Shown here one piece after another: positions 37,801 to 50,311 of a DNA stretch of 64,000 nucleotides (the first letter of the stretch is position 1; every line of letters begins with the position of its first letter). Where the stretch lies: positions 30,876,001 to 30,940,000 of the forward strand of contig JBHGNT010000001.1 of NCBI GenBank assembly GCA_043228905.1, read 5' to 3'. This DNA is from Azolla caroliniana. Its lineage: Eukaryota > Polypodiophyta. A program made the position numbers and the translations under genes. The notes beneath the pieces were generated by a model. It ran no database searches. It saw nothing but the letters and a program-made list of their open reading frames with translations, and was not told the origin of the DNA.

Positions 37801-40800
37801 ATAAGGACATTTATACAGGTTTCTTCTACAGAAATTTTTGGTATAAAAAGTGTACCATTTTAGGGATGCCAAGAGAGACGTTACAAAAGGCTAGCATTTC
37901 TTCCTTTGAATTCAATGCATCTATAAAAAGCACATCTGCCCCTGCCTCTGCAAAAGCTTCAGCTCTCCACAAAGCTTCATGCAGTGAAACAGCTTGACGA
38001 GCATCTGTGCGGCCAACAATAACTATATCTGATGAGCTTTCATTTCGTGCATCTACTGCAGCTTTGATCCGCATTATTGCTTCTTTTCTAGATACTACTT
38101 TTCTTCCTTTAGTATGCCCACAAGCTTTGGGAGAAACCTGTAAATATTTTAAGGATGGATCAACATTTTCCACACAAATTGAGTTTACCTTGAGCAAATT
38201 AAAGTACAATTTTTTTTCTTTCCCTATTATTTGGATAATGCTCCTACCATTATCCATTTATATTTCAAAAGCCCTAACACATAAACCTTTACTTCTTTCT
38301 TCTCTTTATAAAAAGTGAACTAATTACAATATAGTTTTTGTTTTTCCCTATTATTCGGAAAATGTGCATACCCTTATCTATTTTAACCTTTCAAAAATAC
38401 GAAAGCGTAAATATTTCCTTTTTTCTTCTCTTTTGTAACATTTCTATAAGTGACACTCTTTCAAAACCCACAAAACCCTCTTCAGGCCATGCATAAGCCA
38501 TAGGAGGACCATTGCTACTTAGAAGTTTTGGTGTTGAGTCTGGTACAAATTTAATAGCAAAATAAACTACAAAACAAATAGGGAAAGAAGAAAAACTTAT
38601 TTCCTTATGGAGAGATAAAAGCTAACATATTTGACCATCACTGAATTCTCAAAATAGTGATTAGATGATCCTCTACAAAGATGCTCGGAAAAATATCCCT
38701 AAACTAGAAAATTATTGGAGGACTTATGAGACCCAAATTAGTTTCATTTATAGCTTAGGAAGTTTATACCAATCTGAAAACGATCCAATTCATATGCTTG
38801 ACAAAGGGAAATATCCATTTACACTGGTTAATTCCTTCCCGATGTGTATTTAATACCTCTAGTTGCAAACAACTTAGTCGTCCACTTAATTTTCCGTTTT
38901 TCATATATCTCATCTACGTAAAGTTCCGTTTTTCAAATATCTCATCTAGTCACGAATTAGACCTTGTCTAACTTTCAAGTTCAGAGCCATGGGTCTCATA
39001 CATGAATTACACTCCTTGTAAAGACTTTACAACTTTGAGCACCACCACTACTTACTACTATCTTAAGAGAATGGAGAACCAGTGGTGATAGCGACAAATA
39101 GCTTTGATGCTGACTCTCTGGAAGCTGAGTCCATTGATGCTCTAGCAAAACAACAATTTCTATTCAAAGTCCAAGCATGTTGCAATTCATTATCATTACA
39201 TCAAAATTAGACGTTAATAAAAAGAAAATTCTATTGCAATGTTGTTCTATGGACAATATGATAGCAGATACGTTATCAAATCTTTTGTCTAACAAAGCAT
39301 AAAGATTTCACCACTCAGTAAAAGATCCTCCTCTTGCCCTCTACTTGATACACAATATTGAAGGGTGTCGCTCCCCACTAATGGCTGTTTAATCCGGGCA
39401 CATGATCAAAACGGCAAGAAGCGAAATGCATACATGTTCACATCCTTGTCCAACCTTCTCAGTATTTTAAATCAAATCTATTTGTAGGTTTCTTTCATTG
39501 AGAGACCAATGTTGTAATGGGGGTGTTGGATATATATAGACAGACAGATAGATATATAGATATAAAATGGCTTCCAACAGGAAAAATGGATGTGCTCCAT
39601 GTGCCTAGCATTGCAAAGAATTCGGTCTCAGTAGGCTAAGTGGTAGCGCGGCCCATGCCAATGAGATTCCATACAAGCTGACACTTTATAGAGAATAAAC
39701 CACCCATGGCTGTAATAGGAAAGTGAGAGGTGTGGATGTCCATCTTTGGTAATAGATATAGACATGTGTCACAAACAAGTTAGGCCATATCAGCCCATCA
39801 ACTCTAAAAACTACATTCAAAGAGTACATACTGAGCAAATTATGACAATTTGAAAGTCCGAAGATGCAATGGGTATTGAAACATGCCAGCTAGGAAAGCA
39901 AGATAAAACCACATTTTCACTTAGTAAGGCCTCTATCGGCAATGTTGGGGGAGAAGTTGAACAAGCACTATTTGACAGAAACAGCTAACACTGTTGAGTG
40001 TATCCTCAGCAGATGGACTGCCATAGATGTACACAAGGTTGCACTTGAACAGTGCTTCTACCATAGAGAACTAGATCTCTCACAATTGAAAGTTTTTGGC
40101 TCAATGCCCTTTGCACATATACTAACATAACAAAGATCAAAGCTGGACACAGAAGCAGATAAGCGTATCCTAGATGGATACTTAGAAGAGCAAAAAGGTA
40201 CGAAGGCTATAATCCACTTTAAAGAAAATCCAAAGAAGCAGAGATGTAACCTTCAACGACATTAGCTCTCCATACACCAGTGACGAGGAACAAGATTGTT
40301 CATGCAGCACTACTAGTTCAAGAGGAAGCAAATATATCAACAGACCTGAGAATAGGTACAACTTTGGAACTAAAGAAATAGTCTTCGGAAACATTGAGTT
40401 CGCAAAAATGTTTGAATTAATGAGCACGGAGCAGTTTCAATCTGATATGGTGTCATTCACAATGACAAGGTATGTTAACTGGGACTGTGGTCACCTAACA
40501 AGCAAAAGTGCAATACTTTCACAATACTGGTATGCACTGAAGTCTTAAGGAAATATGGTATGCTGGAATGCAAAGAAATATTCGCCCTGTTGGAACAGGC
40601 CGTAAAGATATGCACAAATAGTGGAGCAATGCTAGAGGATCCAACGATGTATTGGCATATAGTAGGCAGTCTCATGTGTCTTACCATGACAAAACAGTAC
40701 TTTCATTGACCTATCATTAATCTCCATAGGTGTTAAAATCTCGGAGTTGGAATCTCGTTGCACTTGGACTGAATATGCTAAATGCGTTCAAGATCTCCTT

Positions 40801-42702
40801 TGTATATCTTTGTTGAACGATGAAGAATTTCACTGCCTCATACCAAACACACAGCATCCCAGATTTAATCCATGATGACCAAGTCTGTCATCTCAAACTT
40901 GGTCCTGAAGTCCAAAATTATTATTTGTATTATACATGCAGAGTTTTCCCAATTTACTATTCTACATTCAGCCACATAATATTGTTTAGGGTCTATATTT
41001 AACTGATTATATCTTTGTATCCAAGCTCAAGATCTATGCAATCATTATCTACATTATATAGCCGGTAGTTTCATATTATGTCATGAGATTAATGTCATAA
41101 CTTTTACCTGATCTTCCAAAAGAATTCCTGCAAATCCTGCAGCTATATAACTTTTTACTGTACGTTTAACATTCAATGCATTTCCATAACCATTATCTCC
41201 ATCACCGATTACAGGAATAGAAACAGCAGATGTGATGTGCCGACCCTGATCAACCATTTCTCCAAATGATATTAAACCTGTGTCTGGTAAAGCCAATCGA
41301 GCCGCAGAAACTGCAAAGCCTGCAATGACAACAAATAGATCAAAAAGAAAGATAATCAAACATATTTAAATCGATGAGTGCAGATATATCAGAGCTTATT
41401 GCAAAGAGATCTTTTATTTCATCAAAAAGGAGAGATTTATGAAAACAACAAGCTAATTTCTCCACAATTTACTTCGCCGCATGTTTAGAGAGAAGATTGA
41501 CAAAATTCGAGGGAACTTTTACAGGAAACTTAGTACATAATGTTCTACCTGAGGAAATGCTCCGAGTTCAAGCTGTTTGCTTCAATCAACAAGCTATTTT
41601 CTTGGCATTTGTTTAAAAAATGCCTCAAAGAGAAGCTCAACAAGCTAATTTACAGAGATTGCCCTCTTTGTACAGATCAATGAAGGTACTTTTTTACAGT
41701 TTTTTTTCTTAACTTCAGATATATGCAAAGATGACAAGCTATTTACAGAGATAGGCCTGTTTGTTTCTATCAATAAGCTATTGTCAGACAGCTTTCTTCA
41801 TAATTTTTTTGAACAAAAAAATATCTCCATAAATTCAAGCGATTTTGAAGAGACTTCCACACAATAGTCATTTCAAAAGGTTTACCTCTTTTTTAGTCAA
41901 AAAAACTATTTTCTTTACAATGTATTTAAGAGAAGTTTGCTTTGAACCTCCATAGATACATGAAATCTGCGTACTTCAAACACTAAAAAGAAAACAAATA
42001 GAAGTAAAGGTGCACAGATTACATTTTCCATATAGATCAACCACCTCCTATAGATAAAATAAGCTATGTTCTTCACAATATCCTCAGCAACAGGTACATG
42101 AAAAATGCCTTAAAGCACAAAAATTAATGAGAACCAGATATAGATGAGCTAAATTCATGGATTTTCACATAAAGCTTGCCTCTTTGTCAAAATTTTATAC
42201 TTTTACGAATCTACCTGTTTCTTGAGATCAAAGAAGCTATTTTTTCACAGTTTCGTTGGCATCACATAATCCAACCGGATCAACAAAAGCAATGTTTCTT
42301 CTCAACTTTATTCATCCGCATATATCTCAAAGAGAAGATCAATTCCTTACCACTCATGAAGGTGAAGGAGAATCCTGCATTCTCGACGAGCTTCGCACTG
42401 AGAGCATCATAGCAAGCAGGTCCTTGATGAATCCCAGGAGACGCTAAGATTTTCCTTAAAGAAGAAGAGGACGATAAGGATGATGATGATGATGATGAGC
42501 CTCCTTCATTCTCGTCGCTTCTGCTGCTATTTCCGATACCGTTCACGACGATGAGGGACGAATCTCTTCGCTTCTTATAATGGAAGCGTCTTTCAGAAGT
42601 AAGACTGAGAGAAGGTCGAAATGCTGCACGGCTAGGGTTAGGAGCAGGAGCAGGATTGCACAGAAATAAGGAACTGGTCGCCGGTGGCGGCAGCAGCAGC
42701 AT
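34870..42702 (-). CDS. Plastid-targeted isocitrate lyase/PEP mutase family protein, 8 exons
   Basis: Member of the ICL/PEPM superfamily, annotated in plants as carboxyvinyl-carboxyphosphonate phosphorylmutase-like or PEP-carboxylase-family protein (At2g43180-like). Such enzymes cleave or form C-C or P-C bonds of 2-oxo or dicarboxylic acids; the true substrate is unknown. Exons (minus): 42702-42351, 41319-41108, 38137-37856, 37549-37427, 36181-36028, 35937-35678, 35127-35091, 35003-34870; phases close to 517 aa. A Ser/Arg-rich N-terminus (1-75) looks like a transit peptide. QGPACYDALSAKL opens the barrel; metal-site DGDNGYGN is at 157-164; the active-site Cys is in PKACGHTKGR (C194); GRTDAR and MLEGGGRTP follow. 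The C-terminal 150 residues, ending GDRIQIFIE, are a plant extension. The start after the TATA box is preferred over the in-frame upstream ATG at 42792. Confidence 0.9.
39130..39335 (+). pseudogene. Ty1/Copia RNase H tail fragment in intron 2
   Basis: A short frame reads NNNFYSKSKHVAIHYHYIK, matching the Copia RNase H C-terminus (consensus-like HSKTKHIDIRYHFIR). It is followed in another frame by a DNMIADTLS segment, matching the D-x-x-AD-x-x-TK region. Frameshifts and stops are present. Opposite in strand to the host gene. Confidence 0.6.
39524..39760 (+). mobile_element. Possible Copia LTR start
   Basis: A purine-rich ATGGGGG is followed by TGTTGGATATATATAG, the common polypurine tract/LTR junction of plant Copia elements, about 190 bp after the RNase H fragment. 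The 3' end of the LTR is not recognised. Confidence 0.3.
39940..40710 (+). pseudogene. Copia integrase and RT fragments in intron 2
   Basis: The integrase end is visible as DLSQLKVFGSMPFAHI then RSKLD and GYLEE, matching the Copia block LSHLKVFGCxAYxH...KRSKLDxK. About 270 bp later, LEDPTMYWHIVGSL matches the end of Copia RT. Stops and deletions separate them. The whole intron (38138-41107, 2970 bp) probably grew by Copia insertions. Confidence 0.7.
41440..42345. repeat. Diverged repeats in ICL/PEPM intron 1
   Basis: Phrases of the type TTCTATCAACAAGCTATTTTC, AATGCCTCAAAGAGAAG and TACAGAGATTGCC recur at about 180-bp steps (near 41590, 41775, 42055 and 42230). Strongly eroded tandem duplications; some units run up to the exon 1 donor. 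Confidence 0.4.
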
Positions 42703-42750
42703 CGTGTTAATAGACGACAGGTGTCGGAAGGGAGAAACAAGAGGGTTGGT

Positions 42751-42760
42751 TTTTATAAGA
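42751..42760 (-). promoter_or_regulatory. TATA box of the ICL/PEPM gene
   Basis: The minus strand reads TCTTATAAAAACC, about 50 bases before the ATG at 42702. A start site about 30 bases downstream would leave a short leader and would exclude the upstream in-frame ATG at 42792. Confidence 0.55.
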
Positions 42761-42792
42761 GAGTAAAATAGAACGGTAAGGCTCTCGTACAA

Positions 42793-44235
42793 TACATAAT
42801 AGATGATTTATGAACCTCCCGTGAACTTGGCTTTTCCATCGATCTCTTAGTCCTTGTAGCTTCCGGCATGACTCTAGCCTCTCTCGCCCTGTTTATGTTC
42901 TCTACGCATGAGAAGGAAGGCTATGGTTTAGATTCGCATGTTACGTAATAATGCCTTTCATATCATGAGATGCATTGCTTCCTTACCTGTCACCTCTTAT
43001 ATTGTGACCACAACCTTGAACTTGGCACTGTCATTGTCACTATTTTGTGGCTTTTATTTTGTACCTAGCCTTGGAGGTCGGCGCTATGGTTACTAGCTTC
43101 CTAGTCAATATGTATCTGAGAGAGGAATATGGTCGGATCCACATGCTAAGTAAAGGATGTGACTTTTCCGAACCTCGAGCCTTCACTTCTACTTTCACCA
43201 TAACTCTTGAGTGTTTCTAATTCTAGTTATGAATCCTATATTTGTATAGAATGCTAGCTTTGGCTTTGTTCTGACTTGGTTGCCCTTGGGGGGGAAAGTT
43301 TATATAGAATTGATAAAGTTATTTCACTTCCTAGATTGGTGAACACTTTGTGTTTTGTATCTAAGCAAACCTACATTTAATCATGACCACTTTTTTGTTT
43401 GTGGCTTGTGTTTTGAATTTTATTGAGTGGATATTACAGGATAACTTCCAATGAGGTCCTTCATCAAGGTATTTATTGTCTTATGCACGCAACGCATGTG
43501 CTTAATAGCAAGGTTCTTGATCATTTCTACAATTCAAATCCCAATGACACCACAAAAGGTGTCAAGGGCGTCCAATCTAAGGGAGCATTGTCCATGGCTC
43601 AAATGTTGCATGGCTTGGATCAAAACTCATTATGTGCCAACACATGGCTTGATTAGTCTTGCCATAAATTATGAGATCCATTGGCTTGGACAATTGGTTG
43701 TTCTGAACTCCAAGTGAAAAACGTCAACTGTCATTCTTCTCATGGGTCACGTGTTCACTGAAGCGCAAGAAGAAGACCGAACATTATTAGTACACGAGAA
43801 AGAAAAAAGACATGCAATTTTCGGAAGCTTCAAAAAAGGCAATATACAACTAAGTCGAGCGGACAAATCATTCTAATTTTTATGGTTTGTCGGAACGATA
43901 AAAACTGGGGGTTTTCAAACTGAAACGGGAGCATGCCGCCACAAAGATGAGGATGAAGGAAATTTGGGTGGGTGAGAAGGGAGACGTGACTAAATTGTCT
44001 TACGGATAATGATAATGATAATGCTTAACCCCCACCCCCCCCCCCCCCCCCCAAACAACAAAAGAAGGACTCATTTCTCGTGTGTAAATGGAACCTTGAA
44101 AGTAATAACTTTCCTCGCAGTCAACAGACACACAGCCCTGCGGAGAGATACACACACAAACAGAGATTTTAGAGCCTCACAAACATATAGAACGCACCAT
44201 TTTGCTCCACGAATTGGTCAGATCCTTGCTCCCCC
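42793..44235. other. Divergent intergenic region
   Basis: This separates the minus-strand ICL/PEPM gene from the plus-strand four-TM gene, so it should hold both promoters. No gene recognised; the two overlapping frames near 43423-43717 have no known domain. An 18-base C run (44035-44052) sits about 185 bp before the next start codon. Confidence 0.5.
44035..44052. repeat. Poly-C tract
   Basis: Eighteen consecutive C, preceded by ACCCCCA. It lies in the upstream region of the four-TM gene. Confidence 0.9.
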
Positions 44236-44700
44236 ATGGCGGCTGCCTCTCCAGCTCCTACTTCTCTCGCTAATGCTAATTCTAATGATAACAGAAACGA
44301 ACCCTCTAGCCCTGCCACTCCTAATGATAACCCAAACAACCCTCCGAGTAACCAGAACACTTCTACTTCGGATCAGCAACCAGTTTCTACCAATCCTCTC
44401 TTTGTAATCCAACCCTCTCCATTCGTTTCATCCACGTGAGTTCTCTCTCTCTCTCTCTCTTGCATTTCTGTTATTTATATGCTATTTATTATTCATTTTT
44501 ATATGTTATATATATATATTTCAATGTCATTGTTGTTTTCATTTCTTAATCCGGGCCTCTTAATTCTTGTTTGGAAATTTGAGGAGTTGTGTTTGCTGGC
44601 GATCTTTGCATTAGATGAGCTGGAGATAGTGTGTGCAAGTTATTTGCTGATGTTTTGTTGTTCATATATGTATATATGTATGTATGTATTTATGTATGTA

Positions 44701-44758
<58 letters not shown>

Positions 44759-45500
44759 CATATGTACACACAGAGTTGAACAAATCCGTATGATGGCAGC
44801 AAATGAAGGTCTCAAGCTATAGACTAACTAGGCCAATATGTCTTCTTGAATAAGATAGAAAGAAAGCCAAAGTAAACACAGATCTTAAGTAACACCAATA
44901 TGTATTCAATAAGATGAAAAGAGTTCCCTTATGAAGTGTGTCTCATGTGGGTTTTCTCTTCTATGCAGCCCTCCAGACTTAGAACCTAACGTCGGGGGCC
45001 TAACTAAAGTGCATGTTCAAGCATTGGATGAAATTATATCAGTGAACTCGTTTTTTACCGTGGCGGTCTTCATAGGCTTCTCCTTAACTAATCCCTCCGC
45101 TGACGGCAGTTTGGTTGGAAAGTGCTTTGTAGGTGCAGACTTCACCAAGTATCTCCTCGTTTTTGAGGTCATTGCCTTTAGTAGTTACCTCCTCTCTAGC
45201 CTTATAGCTCAAGGACTCAAGCTTTTGATCGTCATTTTGAATTCCAAAGACCAGGCCGAAGTACTTTCGGCTCAAATCAAGCCGCAAGTGTTAAGGTTTG
45301 GCATGCTTTTCACAGTCATTGGGACCACCGTGGGCACTGTCTTTCTTACCCTCTCGATCGTGTACTTCATCCAAATAAGGCTAGGGCTGCTCCATTGTGA
45401 TAATGTGTGGTCGAAGTGGGCCACCATTCCAGTGGTTACCATGGTTGGTGGTGGGTTAGTGACATTCTTGTTTTCATCCCTCTATGCCTTTAGTACATAA
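44236..45500 (+). CDS. Uncharacterised plant four-TM membrane protein, 2 exons
   Basis: Exons 44236-44435 and 44969-45500 join in phase (AC|C) to give 243 aa. The start is ATGGCG in good context (CCCCCATGG). Residues 1-67 are Ser/Asn/Pro-rich and probably disordered and cytosolic. Four hydrophobic segments follow at about 93-107, 128-147, 178-200 and 218-240, with the motif IQIRLGLL between TM3 and TM4. I associate this layout with plant proteins annotated as 'maternal effect embryo arrest 60-like' or plain transmembrane protein, but that is recall rather than a search. No catalytic motif is seen. A CT tract follows the exon 1 donor, and the 533-bp intron holds a (GT)n microsatellite. Confidence 0.82.
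44706..44755. repeat. (GT)n microsatellite
   Basis: About 25 GT units after a TATG run, in the single intron of the four-TM gene. Confidence 0.95.
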
Positions 45501-46896
45501 GTTTCTCAGATGTTATGTGTTTGTGGTTCTTTTGTGCCGTCTCCACAAACATCGATGTTGCATAACAAGTGATTGTTTGATATGCCGATCACTTTTGTTT
45601 GATCACTTTTGGATGAAAGGAAAATATGGTTTCGTAATCTACTTTGTAAAGTTCATGTTTGTTGTGACTCTTCAGCTAAAACTATGAGAGAGATGATCGA
45701 ACAAGTGTAGTTGGTGGTGTCAAACTTGTTGTCTTGTGTTGCATGTGGCATACGGTTCTGCAGAATTAAAAGGGATGGATAAGCATGATTACCCAATTAG
45801 TTGTAGCATCTTACTAATAACATGAGGCTCATAGGTTTGAATCCTATGTAGACCCAAATTGGCCATTTGCAAGACACTAAGAAGATTAAAGGGTGGACGG
45901 ATGAACATGCTCCCTTGCTTGAATCTTGATCTCCTAATGTGCAAGAGATCTAAAGCAAGTCATTTCTACATTCTTGGACCAGCCTATTTGGTTTATGGTT
46001 AATTGCAATAGAGAGAGGTGGCGAATTGGTAGTTTTGTATCTTGGACTAGTTTTGAGTGAGCTTTTTTGAGTTGTTTGAAAGAAAGGAAAATCCTCTGGC
46101 CTTCATTGATAAAATGGCTCAAGCAATTCTTTTCCACCCTAGTTCCTGCTTTTTGGCATTGTGGTGCGCACAACAAAAAGAAGACCCTTTCCAAGGAAAA
46201 AAAAATCATTGAAGATAAACAAATAGAAAAAACCAATAGAGTTCATGACATAAGTTCCCCCCAATGTTGTAGCATGAAATCATGAAAAACAAGACAATAG
46301 ATAAGAGACTTTAGATGTCCTCATTGATTGATTGAATCTAAGAAACGATGTCGACAAATTCAAGAGCTTAGGTTTCCATAATACTTAAATTTAAATAAGG
46401 TTTGTCAATACCATGATAGTGTTTGTTCATTATTGAGGTGCTTCATGGTAAGTTTAAAATCATGCATGCTAACAACTTGCTCCTAATAGCTAGCATTACA
46501 AATTTACATTTGTCAAATAAATGGAAAAAATTGTACACTTACAAGGATAAATTCTAATGGGAATACTAATACAAGAATTAACAAAATGGTATCCATGACA
46601 TTGCATGTTTGAAGGTGCAAAAACACATGAAATATAGGGATTCACATGGAGCCTCTGACACCAATATATTTAATGTCTCCATTCTATACCATTTAAATCT
46701 AATGTATACAATAAATGGTTTATACTCTTCACTATCTAAAAATGAAAACGTAAAGATACATCAATGTCTTTAGATCTAGACAATTGAATCTTTGTTATTA
46801 TGAATATCGTTGGTTGCAAAGTGACAAATATCTTTTCATTTGAAAAAAATAGAGAAGCATGTGCATCCACTTGAATCCACCATTGGAGATATCAAT
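45501..46896. other. 3' flank of the four-TM gene, no further gene
   Basis: Probably contains the 3'-UTR at the start and a tRNA-Ile-like relic at 45787-45856. The rest is AT-rich with no supported coding. Confidence 0.5.
45787..45856 (+). pseudogene. tRNA-Ile(AAT)-like pseudogene or SINE head
   Basis: The segment contains the anticodon-arm sequence TACTAATAACATG (loop CTAATAA, anticodon AAT) and box B-like AGGTTTGAATCCTA in correct order, ending GTAGACCC. It resembles plant tRNA-Ile over its central and T-arm parts. The D arm is shortened (AATTAGTTGTAGC) and the acceptor strands do not pair fully, so a relic or tRNA-derived SINE is likelier than a working tRNA. Confidence 0.5.
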
Positions 46897-47065
46897 AAAG
46901 GATTTTTTACATTTTGATTTGAGTATGCATCCACTTGATCTTTCTTTGGATATACAAAGTTGAGTAAACGTTTACATTTGAATATGCATCCACTCAATTA
47001 GACGATTGGACATAACATGGTTGGAGTATCAATGAAAAATTGCTTCCACTTGAATCCACGATTGA
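46897..47065. repeat. Direct repeat, copy 1 (~170 bp)
   Basis: Starts AAAGGATTTTTTACATTTTG and ends TTGCTTCCACTTGAATCCA. It is repeated at 47538-47707 with about 10% differences. Internally it is made of smaller ~60-bp subunits ending in TATGCATCCACT. Confidence 0.85.
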
Positions 47066-47537
47066 AATCTCCCTACTAAAATATCTTTCCCCCTACTTTC
47101 ATAATCATCCTTGAAATCCTTACCTCCACCACTACCCATGATCCCCCCAACTCCCATTGAAACCCCTCTCTCTCTCTAATTCTATATCTCCTACCCTCCT
47201 TATATAAACTATCCTACACCCCACATGGTCATTTAGCATTGATAAAACCCCTTAGGGGCGAAACTAGTTTGCTCATCACCATTACCTATCCTAGTTACCT
47301 ATCCCAATGTAGTTTTCGTTTATGATAATTAAACTTGTTTTTAATCACTCTCTCTCTCTCTCATAGTAGTAGGATTGTGTTGAAATTTGTTAATTATTTT
47401 ATAATTAGTGCTTAATCCCCCGTCCCTCTTTCTCTCTCGCTTAACCTACACTCTTACCTCTCCTTGCCACATATCCACTGATAACACACCATTCTACACT
47501 CCTTGTCGATGAGCTAGCGGTCAATAAAATCACAAAA

Positions 47538-47707
47538 TAAGGGATTTTTTACATTTTGATTTGAGTATGCATCCACTTTATCTTTGATTGGATATACAAA
47601 GTTGAGGAAACATTTACATTTGAATATGCATCCACTCAATTACACGATTCGACATAACATGGTTGGAGTATCAATGAGAAATTGCTTCCACTTGAATCCA
47701 TGATTGA
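47538..47707. repeat. Direct repeat, copy 2 (~170 bp)
   Basis: Second copy of 46897-47065, 640 bp downstream. The 470-bp spacer carries a CTTATATAAAC TATA-like box near 47200 and CT-rich stretches but no coding. Confidence 0.85.
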
Positions 47708-50150
47708 TAATGCATGGTTGGAGGAACCAATAAAGAATTGCTTACATTTAAAGATACATTGCCATGTACAACTATGCATGTATTAGATAATAAGTTACTT
47801 TCTCCACGTGGGAAACTCCCAAAGCATGTGCATACACGCGTGTACCTAACACACATCCTCTCTCTCCATCCACTCATATTAGAATAATGTTAAAATGAGA
47901 CAAAAACATTGTTTCTACAACAAGACTTAAGAGAAATGGGAAGAGGTAAGTAACAAACAAGATTAAATGGTAAATTTAATGTTAAAAGAGATTATTGTGG
48001 AGTTTATTAAACATATCACGACGTTAACTCCCAACTTAGATTCTAAAGAATATTTAGAATACTCATGTGTTTTGACATTAAAATATATTTTAATCAAACT
48101 TCACTAAACGTATTAATCTACTAATTATTTGGATAGATTTGAATAGGACGAAGCACTTTGCCGAAGTTGTGCAATGTTGAAATACATCAGATGTTTGGGC
48201 ATTGGATATATTGGAATATGACAAAGTAGTTTGCTGAAGTTGTGGGTTGTTTTTGTTTCATACTAGGTAAAAGCAAGAGTGAAGCATGTGTGGATGGAGT
48301 GGAAGTGAGAGTGTCTTGAGTAACACAAACATTGGTGAGAATCCAATGCCCCAAAAAACTAAGGTTTCCTTCCCAGGGTTCATATAATGAGATGAGTTAA
48401 GGCCTAAAATTGGGCCAAAATGCATAGTTGATGGATAAGAAGGCCACATGATAGGCTATGAGCTCATTAGGTAGAGCACTACAAGAAGGAGATTGGTCAA
48501 GGGAAGGCAAGTGACTAGAGTGAAGTAGTAACAAGGTAATCATACAAGAAGTTGCACATTTGTTTCATACACTTGGATTTAGCATTGATTCAATGTATCA
48601 ATCCTACGACACAATGATGACAGTCACAAGTGGAATTGGCACAATTTTTTGAATCTTATGCTTTCACACAAATTGGTTTTCACCTTGACAAGGCTCCATA
48701 GACTTAGCTAGTAAATCTATCCAAAATCTGATAGGTTTAAAAAAGAAAGGTTTACAAATTAGTATAAAACAATCTTCTTCACATAGATATATGTTTGGTG
48801 CCAAGTCATTGTGCAAATGAACTATTTCTTGTTGGTCCATTCTATCAATCATTAGTGAAAGGCTAAGAAGCATGGAATAAGTGGTTTGTGATTAATTTAT
48901 GATGACAAACGTGATTTGTACACACATGTATGTATGTATATATCTACCCATACAATTGCCCACTCAATAGTCGAAATGTGTGACATGCAAGTGGATACAC
49001 AATATTTATTATATTTCACATACACATATATGCTATCCTAAATTCACTATAATCAAATGAAAAAAAGTGAATAGGAGCTTATGGTTAAATGTTTTTTTAT
49101 TACATGTGCTTATGGTGTTGTTTCATAAAAAAATATAAGTACCCAGAGCCAATAAGTTATTAATTTTCATGTATGCATGTACATACATATAATGATATAT
49201 GTATTTTATTACCTACAATGCATATGATTCTAGGTTCATTTACTTCAATCAACTAAATTAAAAGAGTGGTGAAATAGAAACAAAGTGAGCGAGCCTATAC
49301 GAATCTATTAACAAGGGCACCGTGTGAGTATGCTAAGGTCTATCCTTGCAACCATATGACATATCATGCATAAGGGCTACAATGCATGTCTACCCTCACA
49401 CTCACACAACTTTAAGGGTGTGTGTCCATGTCCACACACAAGAACATCTTAGAATGACCTCAAGACACTATTCATGATCACGATGAAGTAGAGGGATGAA
49501 AAGATGATGCCATCACTTAATCCCCCCAACCCTCTGACATATAGTGAGAAACTTTGAGAAACGATGAAGTGACACCATATGGGGCATGGAGAAACAAAAG
49601 CAACACCACCATGTCCCTTACTCATGTTGATTAAGACTTTAAGTTATCCTCTAAGTTCATGTGACTACATGGACTCCTACTTCTAATGCCAACATTGAAA
49701 GAAATTTAATTCTAATCTCCTTCTTCTCTTCCAGGAAATTAGGGGCCTGAGGTTCTTGACCACACGATAGGAAAGTGACTGCTTGTCAACAGCAAGTGAT
49801 TAACTCTTGATCTTATTGGTCTATGGGCATGATGTGTTTATTTAATAATGATCAAGTGTTCAACGATAGCCAAATATATATGAAAGTGATCTGTAAATAG
49901 GCGAGTATATAAAGATACTTTGAGTGTACATAGATTGATTTATATATACAATTCGCCTAACTAATGGGAAGCCGTTTTTTCCCGATTTTTTTTTTTGTGA
50001 TCAAGTGTTGGTATGATCATAACTTTGTCTATTGAAAATTATTGTTACAATGCTTATGTTTAGTCAAGCACTAACTTGTCATATGTGCCCTTGGAAATAA
50101 AAAAGGAGGTCTTCTTCCACTTTGATTGTTGGTCATGGTTGTACAAAGTT
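47708..50150. other. Gene-free region
   Basis: No gene supported. AT-rich with scattered TATG/CATA runs (48920-49010, 49160-49200). Confidence 0.5.
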
Positions 50151-50311
50151 GTTGTATGGGTAATAGACTACTATGGGTCATACAATGTGGTTAGTGTGAG
50201 AACCACAAGGCCATTTGACTATGACAAAATGGTATTTGACCACGATGGATTGTATGGATAATCAACTACTCTTGGATGTGTAATGTGCTTAGTGTGAGGA
50301 CCATAAGGCCA
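50151..50311. repeat. ~97-bp tandem duplication
   Basis: TTGTATGGGTAATAGACTAC...TTAGTGTGAGAACCACAAGG at about 50151-50213 recurs at about 50248-50311 as TTGTATGGATAATCAACTAC...TTAGTGTGAGGACCATAAGG. Confidence 0.65.

Noticed and set aside
39630-39665. tRNA gene suggested by GGCTAAGTGGTAGCGC (box A)
   Set aside because: No box B or acceptor pairing follows at tRNA distance.
43423-43717. Two overlapping plus-strand frames upstream of the four-TM gene
   Set aside because: No known family, overlapping frames with neither favoured, and likely promoter region.
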